The position numbers and the translations under genes were made by a program. This document shows, piece by piece, positions 40,771-48,578 of a stretch of DNA of 64,000 nucleotides. This stretch comes from CAZPNX01 sp964518765 (GTDB lineage: Bacteria; Edwardsbacteria; AC1; EtOH8). Within the stretch, counting starts at the first letter, position 1, and each line of letters starts with the position of its first letter. The notes below the pieces were generated by a model. It did no database searches, had not been told where the DNA came from, and saw only the letters and a program-made list of their open reading frames with translations. The stretch is from positions 124,001 to 188,000 of the forward strand of contig CAZFJC010000001.1 in the NCBI GenBank assembly GCA_964518765.1. Reading direction: 5' to 3'.

Positions 40771-40804
40771 TGATGATGCGCGTTCATTTGCTCAAAGGAC
40801 GGCT

Positions 40805-40833
40805 ATAATACAACATGCCGGCTTGTTTGTCAA
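40805..40833 (-). promoter_or_regulatory. Promoter of topA
   Basis: On the minus strand TTGACA (40833-40828), 17 bp, TATTAT (40810-40805), with a leader of about 28 nt. Confidence 0.8.
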
Positions 40834-40859
40834 CCCCGTTGATCTGAGTTACCGCCAAA

Positions 40860-40896
40860 AAAGAAAAAGCAGCCGCCGATGCGGCTACCGCTGCTT
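40860..40896 (-). terminator. Terminator of the pilus-locus TPR gene
   Basis: Minus-strand hairpin with outer stem AAGCAGC / GCTGCTT and inner GCCGC/GCGGC-type pairs, followed by a T-rich tract. It is the probable end of the pilus operon. Confidence 0.75.
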
Positions 40897-40931
40897 GCTT
40901 TAACTACTGGAGTAAAACCCTGGACCTTGCG

Positions 40932-41780
40932 TCAGTAGGCCCTCTTGTTGAGCCTGGTCTGGCTCTTGAACGTGTTCGAAACCCGATCCCAGTAGTATTT
41001 CCTCCCGAACGGCTCCTCGGGTATCCTGTCCAGCATCCCGGCCGCTATGAGGTCGCGAAAGCCGGAGGGCCATTGGCCGCTCAGGCTTCTGTATCTCTGG
41101 GCCAAGCCGTTGAGCCGCTCCAGCTCCTCCTCCATGGCGATAGCCCTCAGGTAGTACTGGGCCACCGCCCGGTCCAGCGGGTCCTTGGCCGTGTTTAAGA
41201 GCTCCTGCCACATGGCCTTGGACACCTCGCGCCTGCCGGTCTTGCGGTAGATCCAACCGGCGAAGCGCCGCGCCCCATCCCAGGCGTCGGGCAGCTTGGA
41301 GGCGGCCACGAATTCCTCCGCCGCGGCGCTGTCCTGCCGCAGGAAGGTGTAGAGGATGAAACCCTTCATGTAGGGAAACATCCAATTATCCGGGTTCAGC
41401 CGCTTGGCCTTGTCCAGCAGGGCCAAAGAGTTGACGCTGTCCTGGGCGTCGTGCACCAAGAGCAAGGCCCCGAAGGTGTAGGGGTAGACGAAGCGATGGT
41501 CCAGATCGGTCAGCCGATCGATGATCGGAAATAGATACTCATATTTCCGATCGCGACGCATGTGGTAAGCATAGTACTGGATCATCCGCAGCCAAAGATA
41601 ATCAGACACCACCAGCTCGTTGCCAGCCGCCAGCATCCTCACCGCCTCGGCGCTGGGGAAGTACATCAGCTCCCGCACCGATTCCTCGCTGCTCAGGTAG
41701 CGGCGGTCGTGGGCCTGCAGCAGCCAGACGGCCGAGGCCAGCAACGCCAGCGCGGCGGCTATGAGGAGGAGGTTTTTCAC
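40932..41780 (-). CDS. TPR-like exported/anchored protein of the pilus locus
   Basis: 282 residues, GTG start. One N-terminal transmembrane or signal segment (MKNLLLIAAALALLASAVWLL), then helical repeats of TPR type (residues about 80-230) and a C-terminal G-LDRIPEEPFGRKYYWD segment resembling pseudopilin-like ends. It follows an ABC transporter pair in the same direction. In Myxococcus xanthus the PilG-PilH-PilI genes have this relation to pilA; equivalence to PilG is inferred only from order. Confidence 0.7.
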   Translation of the reverse strand: MKNLLLIAAALALLASAVWLLQAHDRRYLSSEESVRELMYFPSAEAVRMLAAGNELVVSDYLWLRMIQYYAYHMRRDRKYEYLFPIIDRLTDLDHRFVYPYTFGALLLVHDAQDSVNSLALLDKAKRLNPDNWMFPYMKGFILYTFLRQDSAAAEEFVAASKLPDAWDGARRFAGWIYRKTGRREVSKAMWQELLNTAKDPLDRAVAQYYLRAIAMEEELERLNGLAQRYRSLSGQWPSGFRDLIAAGMLDRIPEEPFGRKYYWDRVSNTFKSQTRLNKRAY

Positions 41781-41817
41781 GGATATGAATCTGGCTGTCT
41801 TAGTCTACCAGTAGCCG

Positions 41818-41863
41818 ACCTAACCCCATCCCCTTCCCTCGAGGGAAGGGGGCAAAGGAGGTT
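41818..41863. repeat. Palindromic repeat, family B, copy 1
   Basis: CCTAACCCC-ATCCCCTTCCCTC-GAGGGAAGGGG and a distal AGGAGGTT arm, in the gap between the permease and TPR genes. Related to the copies that flank the DUF559 gene. Confidence 0.6.
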
Positions 41864-41923
41864 AAGTGAATAACGTTTTTCACCATCAAAGGGCTTTGGA
41901 GATTTGACGACTGGTCAACTTCG

Positions 41924-42691
41924 TCACTTCAAATCCTTCCTCTCCAATATGGCCGAGGACACCAGCAGCACCAGGGCGGTGTAGACCGATATGTAAGTCA
42001 ACATCAACAGCCACTTGCCGGCCGGCACCGACAGGCCGTAGATGGCCTCGGTGCGGAAGCTGCACAGGTGCAGGTTGGGCACCAGGTACGAGGCCCCTTT
42101 GACCGTCAGCTTGACCAAGGCCCCTGGCATGCGCTCGGCGAATAGCCGCAGCTGGTCGGCGGCCGTGCCTACTATGTACAGGCAAATGGTGAACACGGCC
42201 GACAGGGCCGGCGAGGCCAGGGTGGAGAAGAAGATGGCCACCGCGGTCACCGCCGCCAGCTGGAGATAAAGCCCGATTACGGTCAGCGCCAAAAGCCAGT
42301 CTAGCCTGCCCCCTAAAGAGAGCACGGTGGCCGCCAACACCGCGAACATGACGGCGAAGGCCAGCAGGATGGTGGCCATCAGCCCGAAGTACTTGCCGAC
42401 CAGCAGCTCCCAGCGCCGCACCGGCTTGGCCACCAGCACGTAGATGGTCCTCTTGTCCAGCTCCTTGTGCACCAGGGCGGTGCCCGCCACCACCGCGATC
42501 ATCAGCCCGAACAGGGCGATGGCCGCGAAGCCGAAGTCCTTCATGATCTTCAGCTCCTGGCCGATGGCCAGCGGGATAACCAGCCTCGATCCCGGCAGCA
42601 GCAGGAGCACGAAGACCACCAGGCCGTAGAGGATCCGGTCTCGCACCGTCTCCTTGAAGGTGTTATTGGCTATGGCGATTATCCTGTTCAT
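41924..42691 (-). CDS. ABC-2 type permease (PilI-like)
   Basis: 255 residues with about six membrane segments; starts NRIIAIANNTFKETVRDR, typical of ABC-2/NosY-like permeases. KELDKRTIYVLVAKPVRRWELLVGKYFG is the family's loop motif. The partner ATPase is encoded 410 bp upstream, separated by a DUF559 gene. In Myxococcus the homologous pair PilH/PilI is needed for pilus assembly; the assignment here rests on position next to pilA genes. Confidence 0.85.
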   Translation of the reverse strand: MNRIIAIANNTFKETVRDRILYGLVVFVLLLLPGSRLVIPLAIGQELKIMKDFGFAAIALFGLMIAVVAGTALVHKELDKRTIYVLVAKPVRRWELLVGKYFGLMATILLAFAVMFAVLAATVLSLGGRLDWLLALTVIGLYLQLAAVTAVAIFFSTLASPALSAVFTICLYIVGTAADQLRLFAERMPGALVKLTVKGASYLVPNLHLCSFRTEAIYGLSVPAGKWLLMLTYISVYTALVLLVSSAILERKDLK

Positions 42692-42720
42692 CTTTCTTTA
42701 CAATTTTCTCTTCCAGCCGT

Positions 42721-42760
42721 CGCCTCTCCCTTGACGGGAGAGGACTCAGGTGAGGGTGCG
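42721..42760. repeat. Palindromic repeat, family B, copy 2 (left flank of DUF559)
   Basis: CCTCTCCC-TTGA-CGGGAGAGG plus GGTGAGGGT; contains the DUF559 stop codon. Oriented opposite to copy 3. Confidence 0.75.
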
Positions 42761-43096
42761 CTGACACGCCCCCAGTATCCTCTCCAGCACCCCACCTGCG
42801 TTCCTGATAACCTCCCTGTTCCAGAACCGCAGTATCTCGAACCCCTGGGTTTCCAGCCACTCGTCCCTGGCTAGATCCCTTTCCGCCTGCGACTCCTCGG
42901 CATGCTGGCTCCCGTCCAGTTCGACAACCACCTTGACCTCGAAACAGGCGAAATCCACTATGTATCTTCCGATTGGCGCCTGCCTCCTGAACTTGAACCC
43001 TCCAAGTCTCCTATCCCTAAGGTGCCTCCACAATAATCTCTCGGAATCGGTTGAACTCTGCCTCAGGCTTCGGGCATGGCGCACCAGGCGGGACAT
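42746..43096 (-). CDS. DUF559 (Vsr-like endonuclease fold) protein
   Basis: 116 residues: RARSLRQSSTDSERLLWRHLRD-type start, FKFRRQAPIGRYIVDFAC, VVVELDGSQH and LRFWNREV. These are the conserved residues of the DUF559/very-short-patch-repair fold (PD-(D/E)xK-like). The start codon abuts one palindromic repeat, and the last residues TLT and the stop are encoded by an inverted second copy. The gene splits a pilus ABC transporter operon, so it looks like an inserted passenger. Biochemical role unknown. Confidence 0.88.
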   Translation of the reverse strand: MSRLVRHARSLRQSSTDSERLLWRHLRDRRLGGFKFRRQAPIGRYIVDFACFEVKVVVELDGSQHAEESQAERDLARDEWLETQGFEILRFWNREVIRNAGGVLERILGACQRTLT

Positions 43097-43135
43097 ACCC
43101 TCACCCTACCATCTCCGATCCCGGAGAGGGGTTCG
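43097..43135. repeat. Palindromic repeat, family B, copy 3 (right flank of DUF559)
   Basis: ACCCTCACCCTACC-ATCTCC-GATC-CCGGAGAGGGG. It begins one base after the DUF559 start codon and contains the stop codon of the ATPase gene. Confidence 0.75.
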
Positions 43136-44084
43136 CCGGCATGCCAGCCTTTCTGCCGCTGGCCCTCACCTGCCTGGCGAAGTAGGTCTCCAGGTTCTCC
43201 CTTTGCGTGGTTACGGAGATCACCCTGGCTTTTTTTTGAATAATAACTTTAAGTATTTTATCTAATTCTTTGTTATCCCTTATTTTAATAATCGTTTGAT
43301 TAGCTACGGCCTCAACCGTTGCCTCCCGGTACTTAAAGCCTTCCTTGAGGTTCTCGGCCACAATCTCCACCCAAGAGACAGCATCCTTCATCAGCTCTGG
43401 CAGGGTCCCGATCGTGTTGACCTCTCCATCGATGATGATGGCCACCCGGTCGCACAGAGCCTCGGCATCGGGCAGGATGTGCGAGCTGAAGAAGATGGTC
43501 TTGCCCCGCCGCCTCAGGTCCAGCATCAGGTCCTTGATCTCCTTCCTCCCCAAGGGGTCCAGGCCCGAGACCGGCTCGTCCCAGACCAGGAAGTCCGGGT
43601 CGTTGATCAGGGACTGGGCGATGCCTGTCCTCTGCAGCATGCCCTTGGAGCATTTGCGCAGGGGAAGATTGGCGGCGTGAGCCATGCCCACCATCTCCAA
43701 TAGCTCGGCCGTGCGCCGGCGGCGGGTGGCCCGATCCTGGCCGAACAGCGAACCGCAGAACTCCACGAACTCCCCCACCTTCAGATAGTCGTAGAAGTAA
43801 GGGTTCTCGGGCAGGAAGCCGGTGCGCTTCTTGACCTCCTGTGAGTGTTCCACCAGATCGTGCCCCAATATCCTGGCTGTGCCCGAGGTGGGCCGGATGA
43901 TGCCCATCAGGGTCTTGATGGTGGTGGTCTTTCCGGCCCCGTTGGGGCCCAGGAAGCCGAAGATCTCCCCCCTTTGGACCTCCAGCGAGATGCCCTTGAG
44001 CACCGGGATGGGCCGAAACCGCAGGTGCTCCCAGTCGTGGAAGGTTTTGGAGAGGTTGTTGATCTGTAACATCTGCCGTTCCAT
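43101..44084 (-). CDS. ABC transporter ATPase (PilH-like)
   Basis: 327 residues. Walker A GPNGAGKTTT (residues about 48-57), signature KCSKGMLQR in place of LSGGQ, Walker B FLVWDEPVSGLDP, and a C-terminal about 90-residue extension usual in NatA/CcmA-like proteins. It starts 8 bp after the pilin stop. The last about 10 residues (NPSPGSEMVG) are encoded by a palindromic repeat, so the native C-terminus was replaced or extended. Likely partner: the ABC-2 permease downstream. Confidence 0.9.
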   Translation of the reverse strand: MERQMLQINNLSKTFHDWEHLRFRPIPVLKGISLEVQRGEIFGFLGPNGAGKTTTIKTLMGIIRPTSGTARILGHDLVEHSQEVKKRTGFLPENPYFYDYLKVGEFVEFCGSLFGQDRATRRRRTAELLEMVGMAHAANLPLRKCSKGMLQRTGIAQSLINDPDFLVWDEPVSGLDPLGRKEIKDLMLDLRRRGKTIFFSSHILPDAEALCDRVAIIIDGEVNTIGTLPELMKDAVSWVEIVAENLKEGFKYREATVEAVANQTIIKIRDNKELDKILKVIIQKKARVISVTTQRENLETYFARQVRASGRKAGMPANPSPGSEMVG

Positions 44085-44092
44085 GCCGACGC

Positions 44093-44617
44093 CTACCTAC
44101 CGGATTCCAAGACCAGGGACAAAGGCGAATTATTACCGTAAGCCGTGATGAAATATCTGGCGGCGCAATTGGCCACCCCATTGGTTATGTTGCCGGCCTG
44201 GTCGTAGGCCGTGTAATACACATTCCCGCTCGGAGCCACGGCCGGAGGGCCTGCCGCCAAGTCGTCCAAGGCGTTCGTCGCCCGGTTGAAGGGATTGGCA
44301 TAACCGATGTGGGGACTTATGAGTGCATTGGCCGGAAATGGAGGGAACCTAACTCCTTCGGCGATGGATGAATTCATTCCGGTGGGGACTATGGCCGATA
44401 CCCTGACATCTAACCCGCCCGGATAGTTGCCATCGGCCATGGTATTGAATTCCTCGACCACGCACTGAAGGGTGTGCATGTTTGCTTTCACCGAGGACTC
44501 GATCGCCCGTAACCTCATAGAAATGTAGTTCGGAACGGCGATGGCCGCCAGGATGCCGATGATGACCACCACGATCATCAGCTCGATGAGGGTGAAGCCG
44601 GATCTAAAGTTTTTCAT
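44093..44617 (-). CDS. pilA: Type IV pilin (first, downstream copy)
   Basis: 174 residues from ATG 44617 with GGAG upstream. Prepilin leader MKNFRSG cleaved before FTLIELMIVVVIIGILAAIAVPNY, shared with the second pilin; Glu5 of the mature form is present. The globular part is unlike the second pilin except for the KANMHTLQ helix and the ending LSLVLESGR. It belongs to the same gene run as the ABC transporter. Confidence 0.9.
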   Translation of the reverse strand: MKNFRSGFTLIELMIVVVIIGILAAIAVPNYISMRLRAIESSVKANMHTLQCVVEEFNTMADGNYPGGLDVRVSAIVPTGMNSSIAEGVRFPPFPANALISPHIGYANPFNRATNALDDLAAGPPAVAPSGNVYYTAYDQAGNITNGVANCAARYFITAYGNNSPLSLVLESGR

Positions 44618-44639
44618 GTCAGAACTCCGAACTAAGTTC

Positions 44640-44687
44640 ACCACCCCTCGTTCCTCTCCTTGATTAAGGAGGGGATTTAGGGGTGGC
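44640..44687. repeat. Palindromic repeat, family A, copy 3
   Basis: 48 bp: ACCACCCC arm, TCCT-CTCCTT / AAGGAGGGGA inner arms, AGGGGTGG arm. It overlaps the 3' end of the lipoprotein gene and supplies its last codons and stop. Confidence 0.75.
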
Positions 44688-45092
44688 AAGCGCCCCCACC
44701 GGCCGCCCCATGCGCCATTCCCCGTTAAGCAGGATGAGCGCCGAACCGGTGGAGTACCGCGTGGTTTTCTCCTGGCCCTTCTTCTTGAACACCACCTGGT
44801 AATAGACGATGGCCCGGCCCGGGCTCTGGTAGACAGTGGAACAGCTGTCCAGGCGCAGCCACTCGATGTCCTTGATCGTCCAGAGGTACTGGGAGGTCAT
44901 GCCCGGCCGGTAGTAGATCTGGGTTCTGAGTATCTTGTCGGCATTCCCCTCGGCCACCGCCTGCCAGAACCGCTTAATCCCGGCCTCGGGAGTGTCCGTT
45001 GCGCAAGAAGGTATTGCCAGCAAGATTCCAATCACAAGGGGGGAAGGTGCTATACGGGCAATGAGTTTAATAAAGGCTTGTTTCTTTATCAT
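44664..45092 (-). CDS. Small lipoprotein with NTF2-like fold, between the two pilins
   Basis: 142 residues. Hydrophobic N-terminus ending in IPSC (atypical lipobox), then IKRFWQAVAEGNADKIL, the start pattern of NTF2/DUF4878-like domains, and STGSALILLNGEWRMG at the end. The final TPKSPP and the stop codon come from a family A repeat. The start codon lies in a family C repeat. Position suggests a pilus-related accessory lipoprotein; function unknown. Confidence 0.65.
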   Translation of the reverse strand: MIKKQAFIKLIARIAPSPLVIGILLAIPSCATDTPEAGIKRFWQAVAEGNADKILRTQIYYRPGMTSQYLWTIKDIEWLRLDSCSTVYQSPGRAIVYYQVVFKKKGQEKTTRYSTGSALILLNGEWRMGRPVGALATPKSPP

Positions 45093-45250
45093 CCTGAGAT
45101 GCTATACGTACCCTGCAGTTTGAAGGGTGTCGTGGTTTTATTGACAATCCTGTAGGCAGTCGGGCAAGAAATAATCTCAAGATGACATTAGCTTTCCTGG
45201 TACCCCGAGAAGCCTTGCGTACGCGGCAGATTGAAGGGTGACGTTATCTT
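45083..45250. repeat. Family C repeat, two degenerate units
   Basis: TCATCCTGAGAT, GCAGTTTGAAGGGTG, CTCAAGATGACATTAG, then CCCGAGA-GCAGATTGAAGGGTGACG. This fills the gap between the lipoprotein and second pilin genes, together with the terminator at 45311. Confidence 0.6.
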
Positions 45251-45310
45251 TAAAATCCTCAGCTTATATGGCTGGGATAAAATCCAGGTTGAAAGGGCGT
45301 TGATTTAGTA

Positions 45311-45344
45311 AAAGTTGGGCCGTATTTAAATACGGCCCAACTTT
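45311..45344 (-). terminator. Terminator of the second pilin gene
   Basis: Perfect 34-bp palindrome with arms AAAGTTGGGCCGTATTT / AAATACGGCCCAACTTT, 18 bp beyond the pilin stop; T-rich on the minus strand. Confidence 0.85.
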
Positions 45345-45362
45345 CCATCAAGAGCGATCGTA

Positions 45363-45887
45363 CTACTGGCCCGAAGTCAGAGTTAGGGATAAAATGGCAT
45401 CCTGCCCATAGCCGCTTATCAGGTAACTTACGCCGTTGCTCGGTGAGCCAGCCGCTGCGCCACCGACATTATCCATGAAATCGGTGTTGCAGGAGCCGAC
45501 AAGAGCCGCGGCCCAGACGGCCGCAGGGTGGGCGGTTTGGGCTGTGTTGTTTGCGGCCACTATCGGGTTCTTGATGCTGGTCGGGAGCAGGGCATTGGCG
45601 CCAAGAGCGCCGATGGCCGGCTCCTCATCGGCTATGGCGTTATTGTTACCTACCACGTTTGTATTCGCCGCCGAGACCGTTTGGGCAAGGCTGATCGGAT
45701 AAAAACCATCAGCCTGTGTCGAAAAGTCTTCGCAAGCCAGCTGGATGGTATGCATGTTCGCCTTTACCGAAGCTTCCTTGGCGCGCTTCTGCATGGAGAT
45801 GAAGTTCGGGATGGCGATGGCCGCCAGGATGCCGATGATGACCACCACGATCATCAGCTCGATGAGGGTGAAGCCTTTGTTGTTCAT
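45363..45887 (-). CDS. pilA: Type IV pilin (second, upstream copy; probable major pilin)
   Basis: 174 residues. Short leader MNNKG before FTLIELMIVVVIIGILAAIAIPNF; Glu5 present. It has a strong AGGAGG ribosome site, its own sigma54-type promoter and a perfect terminator, the pattern expected of a highly expressed major pilin. The globular part is Ala/Asn-rich with two cysteines not obviously paired as in Pseudomonas pilin, and ends LSLTLTSGQ, similar in position to the other pilin. Confidence 0.93.
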   Translation of the reverse strand: MNNKGFTLIELMIVVVIIGILAAIAIPNFISMQKRAKEASVKANMHTIQLACEDFSTQADGFYPISLAQTVSAANTNVVGNNNAIADEEPAIGALGANALLPTSIKNPIVAANNTAQTAHPAAVWAAALVGSCNTDFMDNVGGAAAGSPSNGVSYLISGYGQDAILSLTLTSGQ

Positions 45888-45946
45888 CCGGTTTGCCTCC
45901 TAAGTGTTAATGGGTTGGTTGTTGGTTTGGTTTTGGGGTCCGAAAT

Positions 45947-45976
45947 ATTATAATGCATCCCTGGTGCCAATGTCAA
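45947..45976 (-). promoter_or_regulatory. Overlapping sigma70-type promoter of the second pilin gene
   Basis: On the minus strand TTGACA (45976-45971), 18 bp, TATAAT (45952-45947). The sigma54 element lies within its spacer. Confidence 0.6.
45954..45969 (-). promoter_or_regulatory. Sigma54-type promoter of the second pilin gene
   Basis: On the minus strand TGGCAC-CAGGG-ATGCA: the -24 GG and -12 GC are separated by exactly 10 bases, as sigma54 requires. Predicted start near 45943, leader of about 57 nt. Confidence 0.75.
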
Positions 45977-46086
45977 TGTATTTTTTGCCGTTTTTTGTCT
46001 TTCATAAGACTATTGAAAACAAAGGATTATGGAATCAGACTGTCAAAAGGTGATAAGCAACATGTTAATACGGCACTTTTAGCATA

Positions 46087-46116
46087 TTGCAAAATGCTAA
46101 TTTTCGCATTTTGCAA
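46087..46116. promoter_or_regulatory. Palindrome, candidate activator-binding site upstream of the sigma54 promoter
   Basis: TTGCAAAATGC-N8-GCATTTTGCAA, a perfect 11-bp inverted repeat about 120 bp upstream of the -24/-12 element, the usual position for an enhancer-binding protein. It could also be a hairpin, but has no T-run. Confidence 0.5.
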
Positions 46117-46135
46117 TGCTCATTGACGCCCTTTG

Positions 46136-46229
46136 TCATCCTGAGCCAGACTCCTCGCCTTACTGGCTGAAGGGTGACGCCAGCATCATCCTTCAGTCTG
46201 CCGGGCGGGGTACAATCTCGGGATGACAT
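46136..46229. repeat. Family C repeat
   Basis: GTCATCCTGAG, GGCTGAAGGGTGACG, TCATCCTTCAGTCTGCCGGGC and CTCGGGATGACA: a complete unit with outward inverted ends, next to the 3' end of the regulator gene. Confidence 0.65.
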
Positions 46230-46234
46230 AGTGC

Positions 46235-48436
46235 TTAGGATTTCAGCCCGTACTGTTTGATCTTCCGGTACAGCGTGGCGTAGTGTATCCCCAGCCTCTC
46301 GGCCGCCAGCTTTTTGTTGCCCTCAGCCTCCCTCAGCGCCCTGGCGATGGACTCTATCTCCTTCTCCCGCAACGTGCCCTCCGCCGCCTTCGGACCCTGC
46401 CCGGCCTCCTTGGGGCTCACGAACTCCACTATCTCCGGCGGCAGGTCCTCCAGCTCTATCTTGACCGAGTCGGACACCACCACCGCCCGTTCGACGGCGT
46501 TCTCCAGCTCCCTGACGTTGCCCGGCCAGCGATAGGCGGCCAGCGCCTTCTTGGCTCCCTCGGACAGGGACATCAACGGCTTGCCTGACTTTCGGCAATA
46601 TACGGCGACAAAGTGCTCGGCCAGCAGCAGGATGTCCTCGCCCCTCTCCCTGAGCGGCGGGATGGAAACCGGTATGACGTTTAGCCGGTAGAACAGGTCG
46701 CTGCGGAATTTCCCCTGCTCTACCAATTTCGCCAAGTCGGCATTGGTGGCCGAGACCAGCCTGACGTCCACCTTGATGGGCCTGGAGCCGCCGACCGGCA
46801 CAATCTCCCTCTCCTGAAGCACCCGCAGCAGCTTCACCTGGATGGCCGGGGAGGTCTCGGACACCTCGTCCAAAAAGAAGGTGCCGCCGTCGGCCGCCCG
46901 CAGCAGGCCGTCCTTATCGCGCACCGCGCCGGTGAACGAGCCCCGCACGTGCCCGAACAGCTCTGACTCCAGGAGCCCCTCGGGCAAGGCGGCGCAGTTG
47001 ATGGAGACGAACGGCCCGTGCCTTCTCTTGCTCAGCCGGTGGATCTCCCTGGCCAGCAGCTCCTTGCCGGTCCCGGATTCGCCCTGGAGCAGAACAGTGC
47101 TGTCCGAGGCTGCCACCTGTCCGGCCATCTCCAGCGTCCTCCGGAAAACCGGTGAGTTCCCGATGATCGGCCGGTCGGCCGCCTGGCCGGCGGGGGCGTC
47201 CTCCTTCCTCTCCTGCGGGATCTCGATCCGGGCGTAGCGCATGAAGTCCTCTATCACCCGCCTCACCGAGCCCACCTTGGCTCTGACGTCCCGGGACAGC
47301 CTGGCCAGGTCCGCCTCCGAGGCGCCCTCGGCCGCCCGGCCGATATCCTGCTCGATGCCGGCCAGCTCCGGCTGGACCATGGTCATCAGGATCCGGGTAT
47401 GCTCGTTCATGGCCTCCAGCTTCTCCATCTGCTGGAGCCGTCCCTCGATACGCTTGGCCTCGGTCAGGTTCTGGAAGATGGCGATCACCCCCTGCACCCG
47501 TCCCTCGGCGTCGCGGACCGTGGTGGTGCTGATCCCCACCGGGATCTCCGCCCCGTCCTGGCGGACCAGGGTCAGCTCCCGTCTGACGTCGCTCAGGCGC
47601 CTCTGCCCGCCAGGCAGGCCATCGTCTTCGTCCGTCGACCGCAGCGCCCCCAGAAGCAGAGCCCCGAAGGGCTGGTTACTGCCCCGGAATAGCTCCCCGA
47701 TGTCGGCTCCCACCGACTGGCTTTCGTCGATGCCCAGTATCTCGGCCCCGGTCCGGTTGCAGTACCTCAGCTGGCCGGCGGCGTTAACCGTCAACAGTCC
47801 CGAGCCCATCTTCTTGAGGATGTCCCCGGTGGATAGGCGGAACTCCTCCCATCCCCGGGCGGCCGCCTCCAACTGCCTTCCCTTCAGCCTGATTCTTTCC
47901 GCCAGGATGCCGGCCAGGGCAGCCACCACGAAAAAGCAGATGGCGTAGACGTATCCCCGGAATAGGTAGTCCGCCCTGAAGGCGGCCAGCAGTTCCGGGA
48001 TGCCGTCTCCATGCTGTGAGGCGGCCCAGGAACGGTAGTCATATAGCAGGATCAGGGCGTAGCCCAGGCTCGACAGGGCGGCCGAAACCAGCGCCCCCCG
48101 CAGAAAGCGGACGTTGGCCGCCTGAATGATGGCCAGGAAGAACAGCATCGAAAACGGGCTCTCGGCGCCACCCACCGCCCGGATGAAGGCAAAGATCCAC
48201 AGGCAATCGAGGACGGCCTGTCCATAGTCCGAGGCGGCCCTCATAACGGGACGCTTCCAGACCGCCAGGCCGGCCGTGATCGCCAGATAGACGGCGCTGA
48301 AAACGCCAGCCCAGCCCAGCCTGATGGACAGCAACCCCGTCCTGCCCAGGAAGGCGGCGCTGGACAATAACAGCATTATCAGTCCCAGGCGCAGAAGCCA
48401 GGGGCTGTTTTCGGAGAGCCGGGCTTTAAGAATCAT
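46235..48436 (-). CDS. PilS-PilR fusion: membrane PAS sensor joined to a sigma54 activator
   Basis: 733 residues. Six transmembrane helices fill residues about 13-180, as in PilS; a coiled linker and PAS domain follow (about 200-330, TVNAAGQLRYCNRTGAEILG). A helix pair resembling a histidine-kinase dimer interface (about 335-410) lacks the phospho-acceptor His (TMVQPEL instead of HEIRNPL), and there is no ATP-binding kinase domain or receiver domain. Residues about 430-670 are an AAA+ sigma54 activator: GESGTGKE, the GAFTGA loop as GSFTGA, GGTFFLDE. A Fis-type HTH ends the protein (NKKLAAERLGIHYATLYRKI). It likely controls the adjacent pilin gene. Confidence 0.9.
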   Translation of the reverse strand: MILKARLSENSPWLLRLGLIMLLLSSAAFLGRTGLLSIRLGWAGVFSAVYLAITAGLAVWKRPVMRAASDYGQAVLDCLWIFAFIRAVGGAESPFSMLFFLAIIQAANVRFLRGALVSAALSSLGYALILLYDYRSWAASQHGDGIPELLAAFRADYLFRGYVYAICFFVVAALAGILAERIRLKGRQLEAAARGWEEFRLSTGDILKKMGSGLLTVNAAGQLRYCNRTGAEILGIDESQSVGADIGELFRGSNQPFGALLLGALRSTDEDDGLPGGQRRLSDVRRELTLVRQDGAEIPVGISTTTVRDAEGRVQGVIAIFQNLTEAKRIEGRLQQMEKLEAMNEHTRILMTMVQPELAGIEQDIGRAAEGASEADLARLSRDVRAKVGSVRRVIEDFMRYARIEIPQERKEDAPAGQAADRPIIGNSPVFRRTLEMAGQVAASDSTVLLQGESGTGKELLAREIHRLSKRRHGPFVSINCAALPEGLLESELFGHVRGSFTGAVRDKDGLLRAADGGTFFLDEVSETSPAIQVKLLRVLQEREIVPVGGSRPIKVDVRLVSATNADLAKLVEQGKFRSDLFYRLNVIPVSIPPLRERGEDILLLAEHFVAVYCRKSGKPLMSLSEGAKKALAAYRWPGNVRELENAVERAVVVSDSVKIELEDLPPEIVEFVSPKEAGQGPKAAEGTLREKEIESIARALREAEGNKKLAAERLGIHYATLYRKIKQYGLKS

Positions 48437-48578
48437 GGGTTGGTTGGCTTGATTGCCTAATCACACCTCGGCATTGTACGGTGCAAGGCATCCTCTTCCC
48501 TAAGCCGGTCCTGAGATAGGCATCTTTTCCTGCAGACGAAGGGAGGGGTAGCGGGTTTAAATCGAAGGCGGAAAACTG

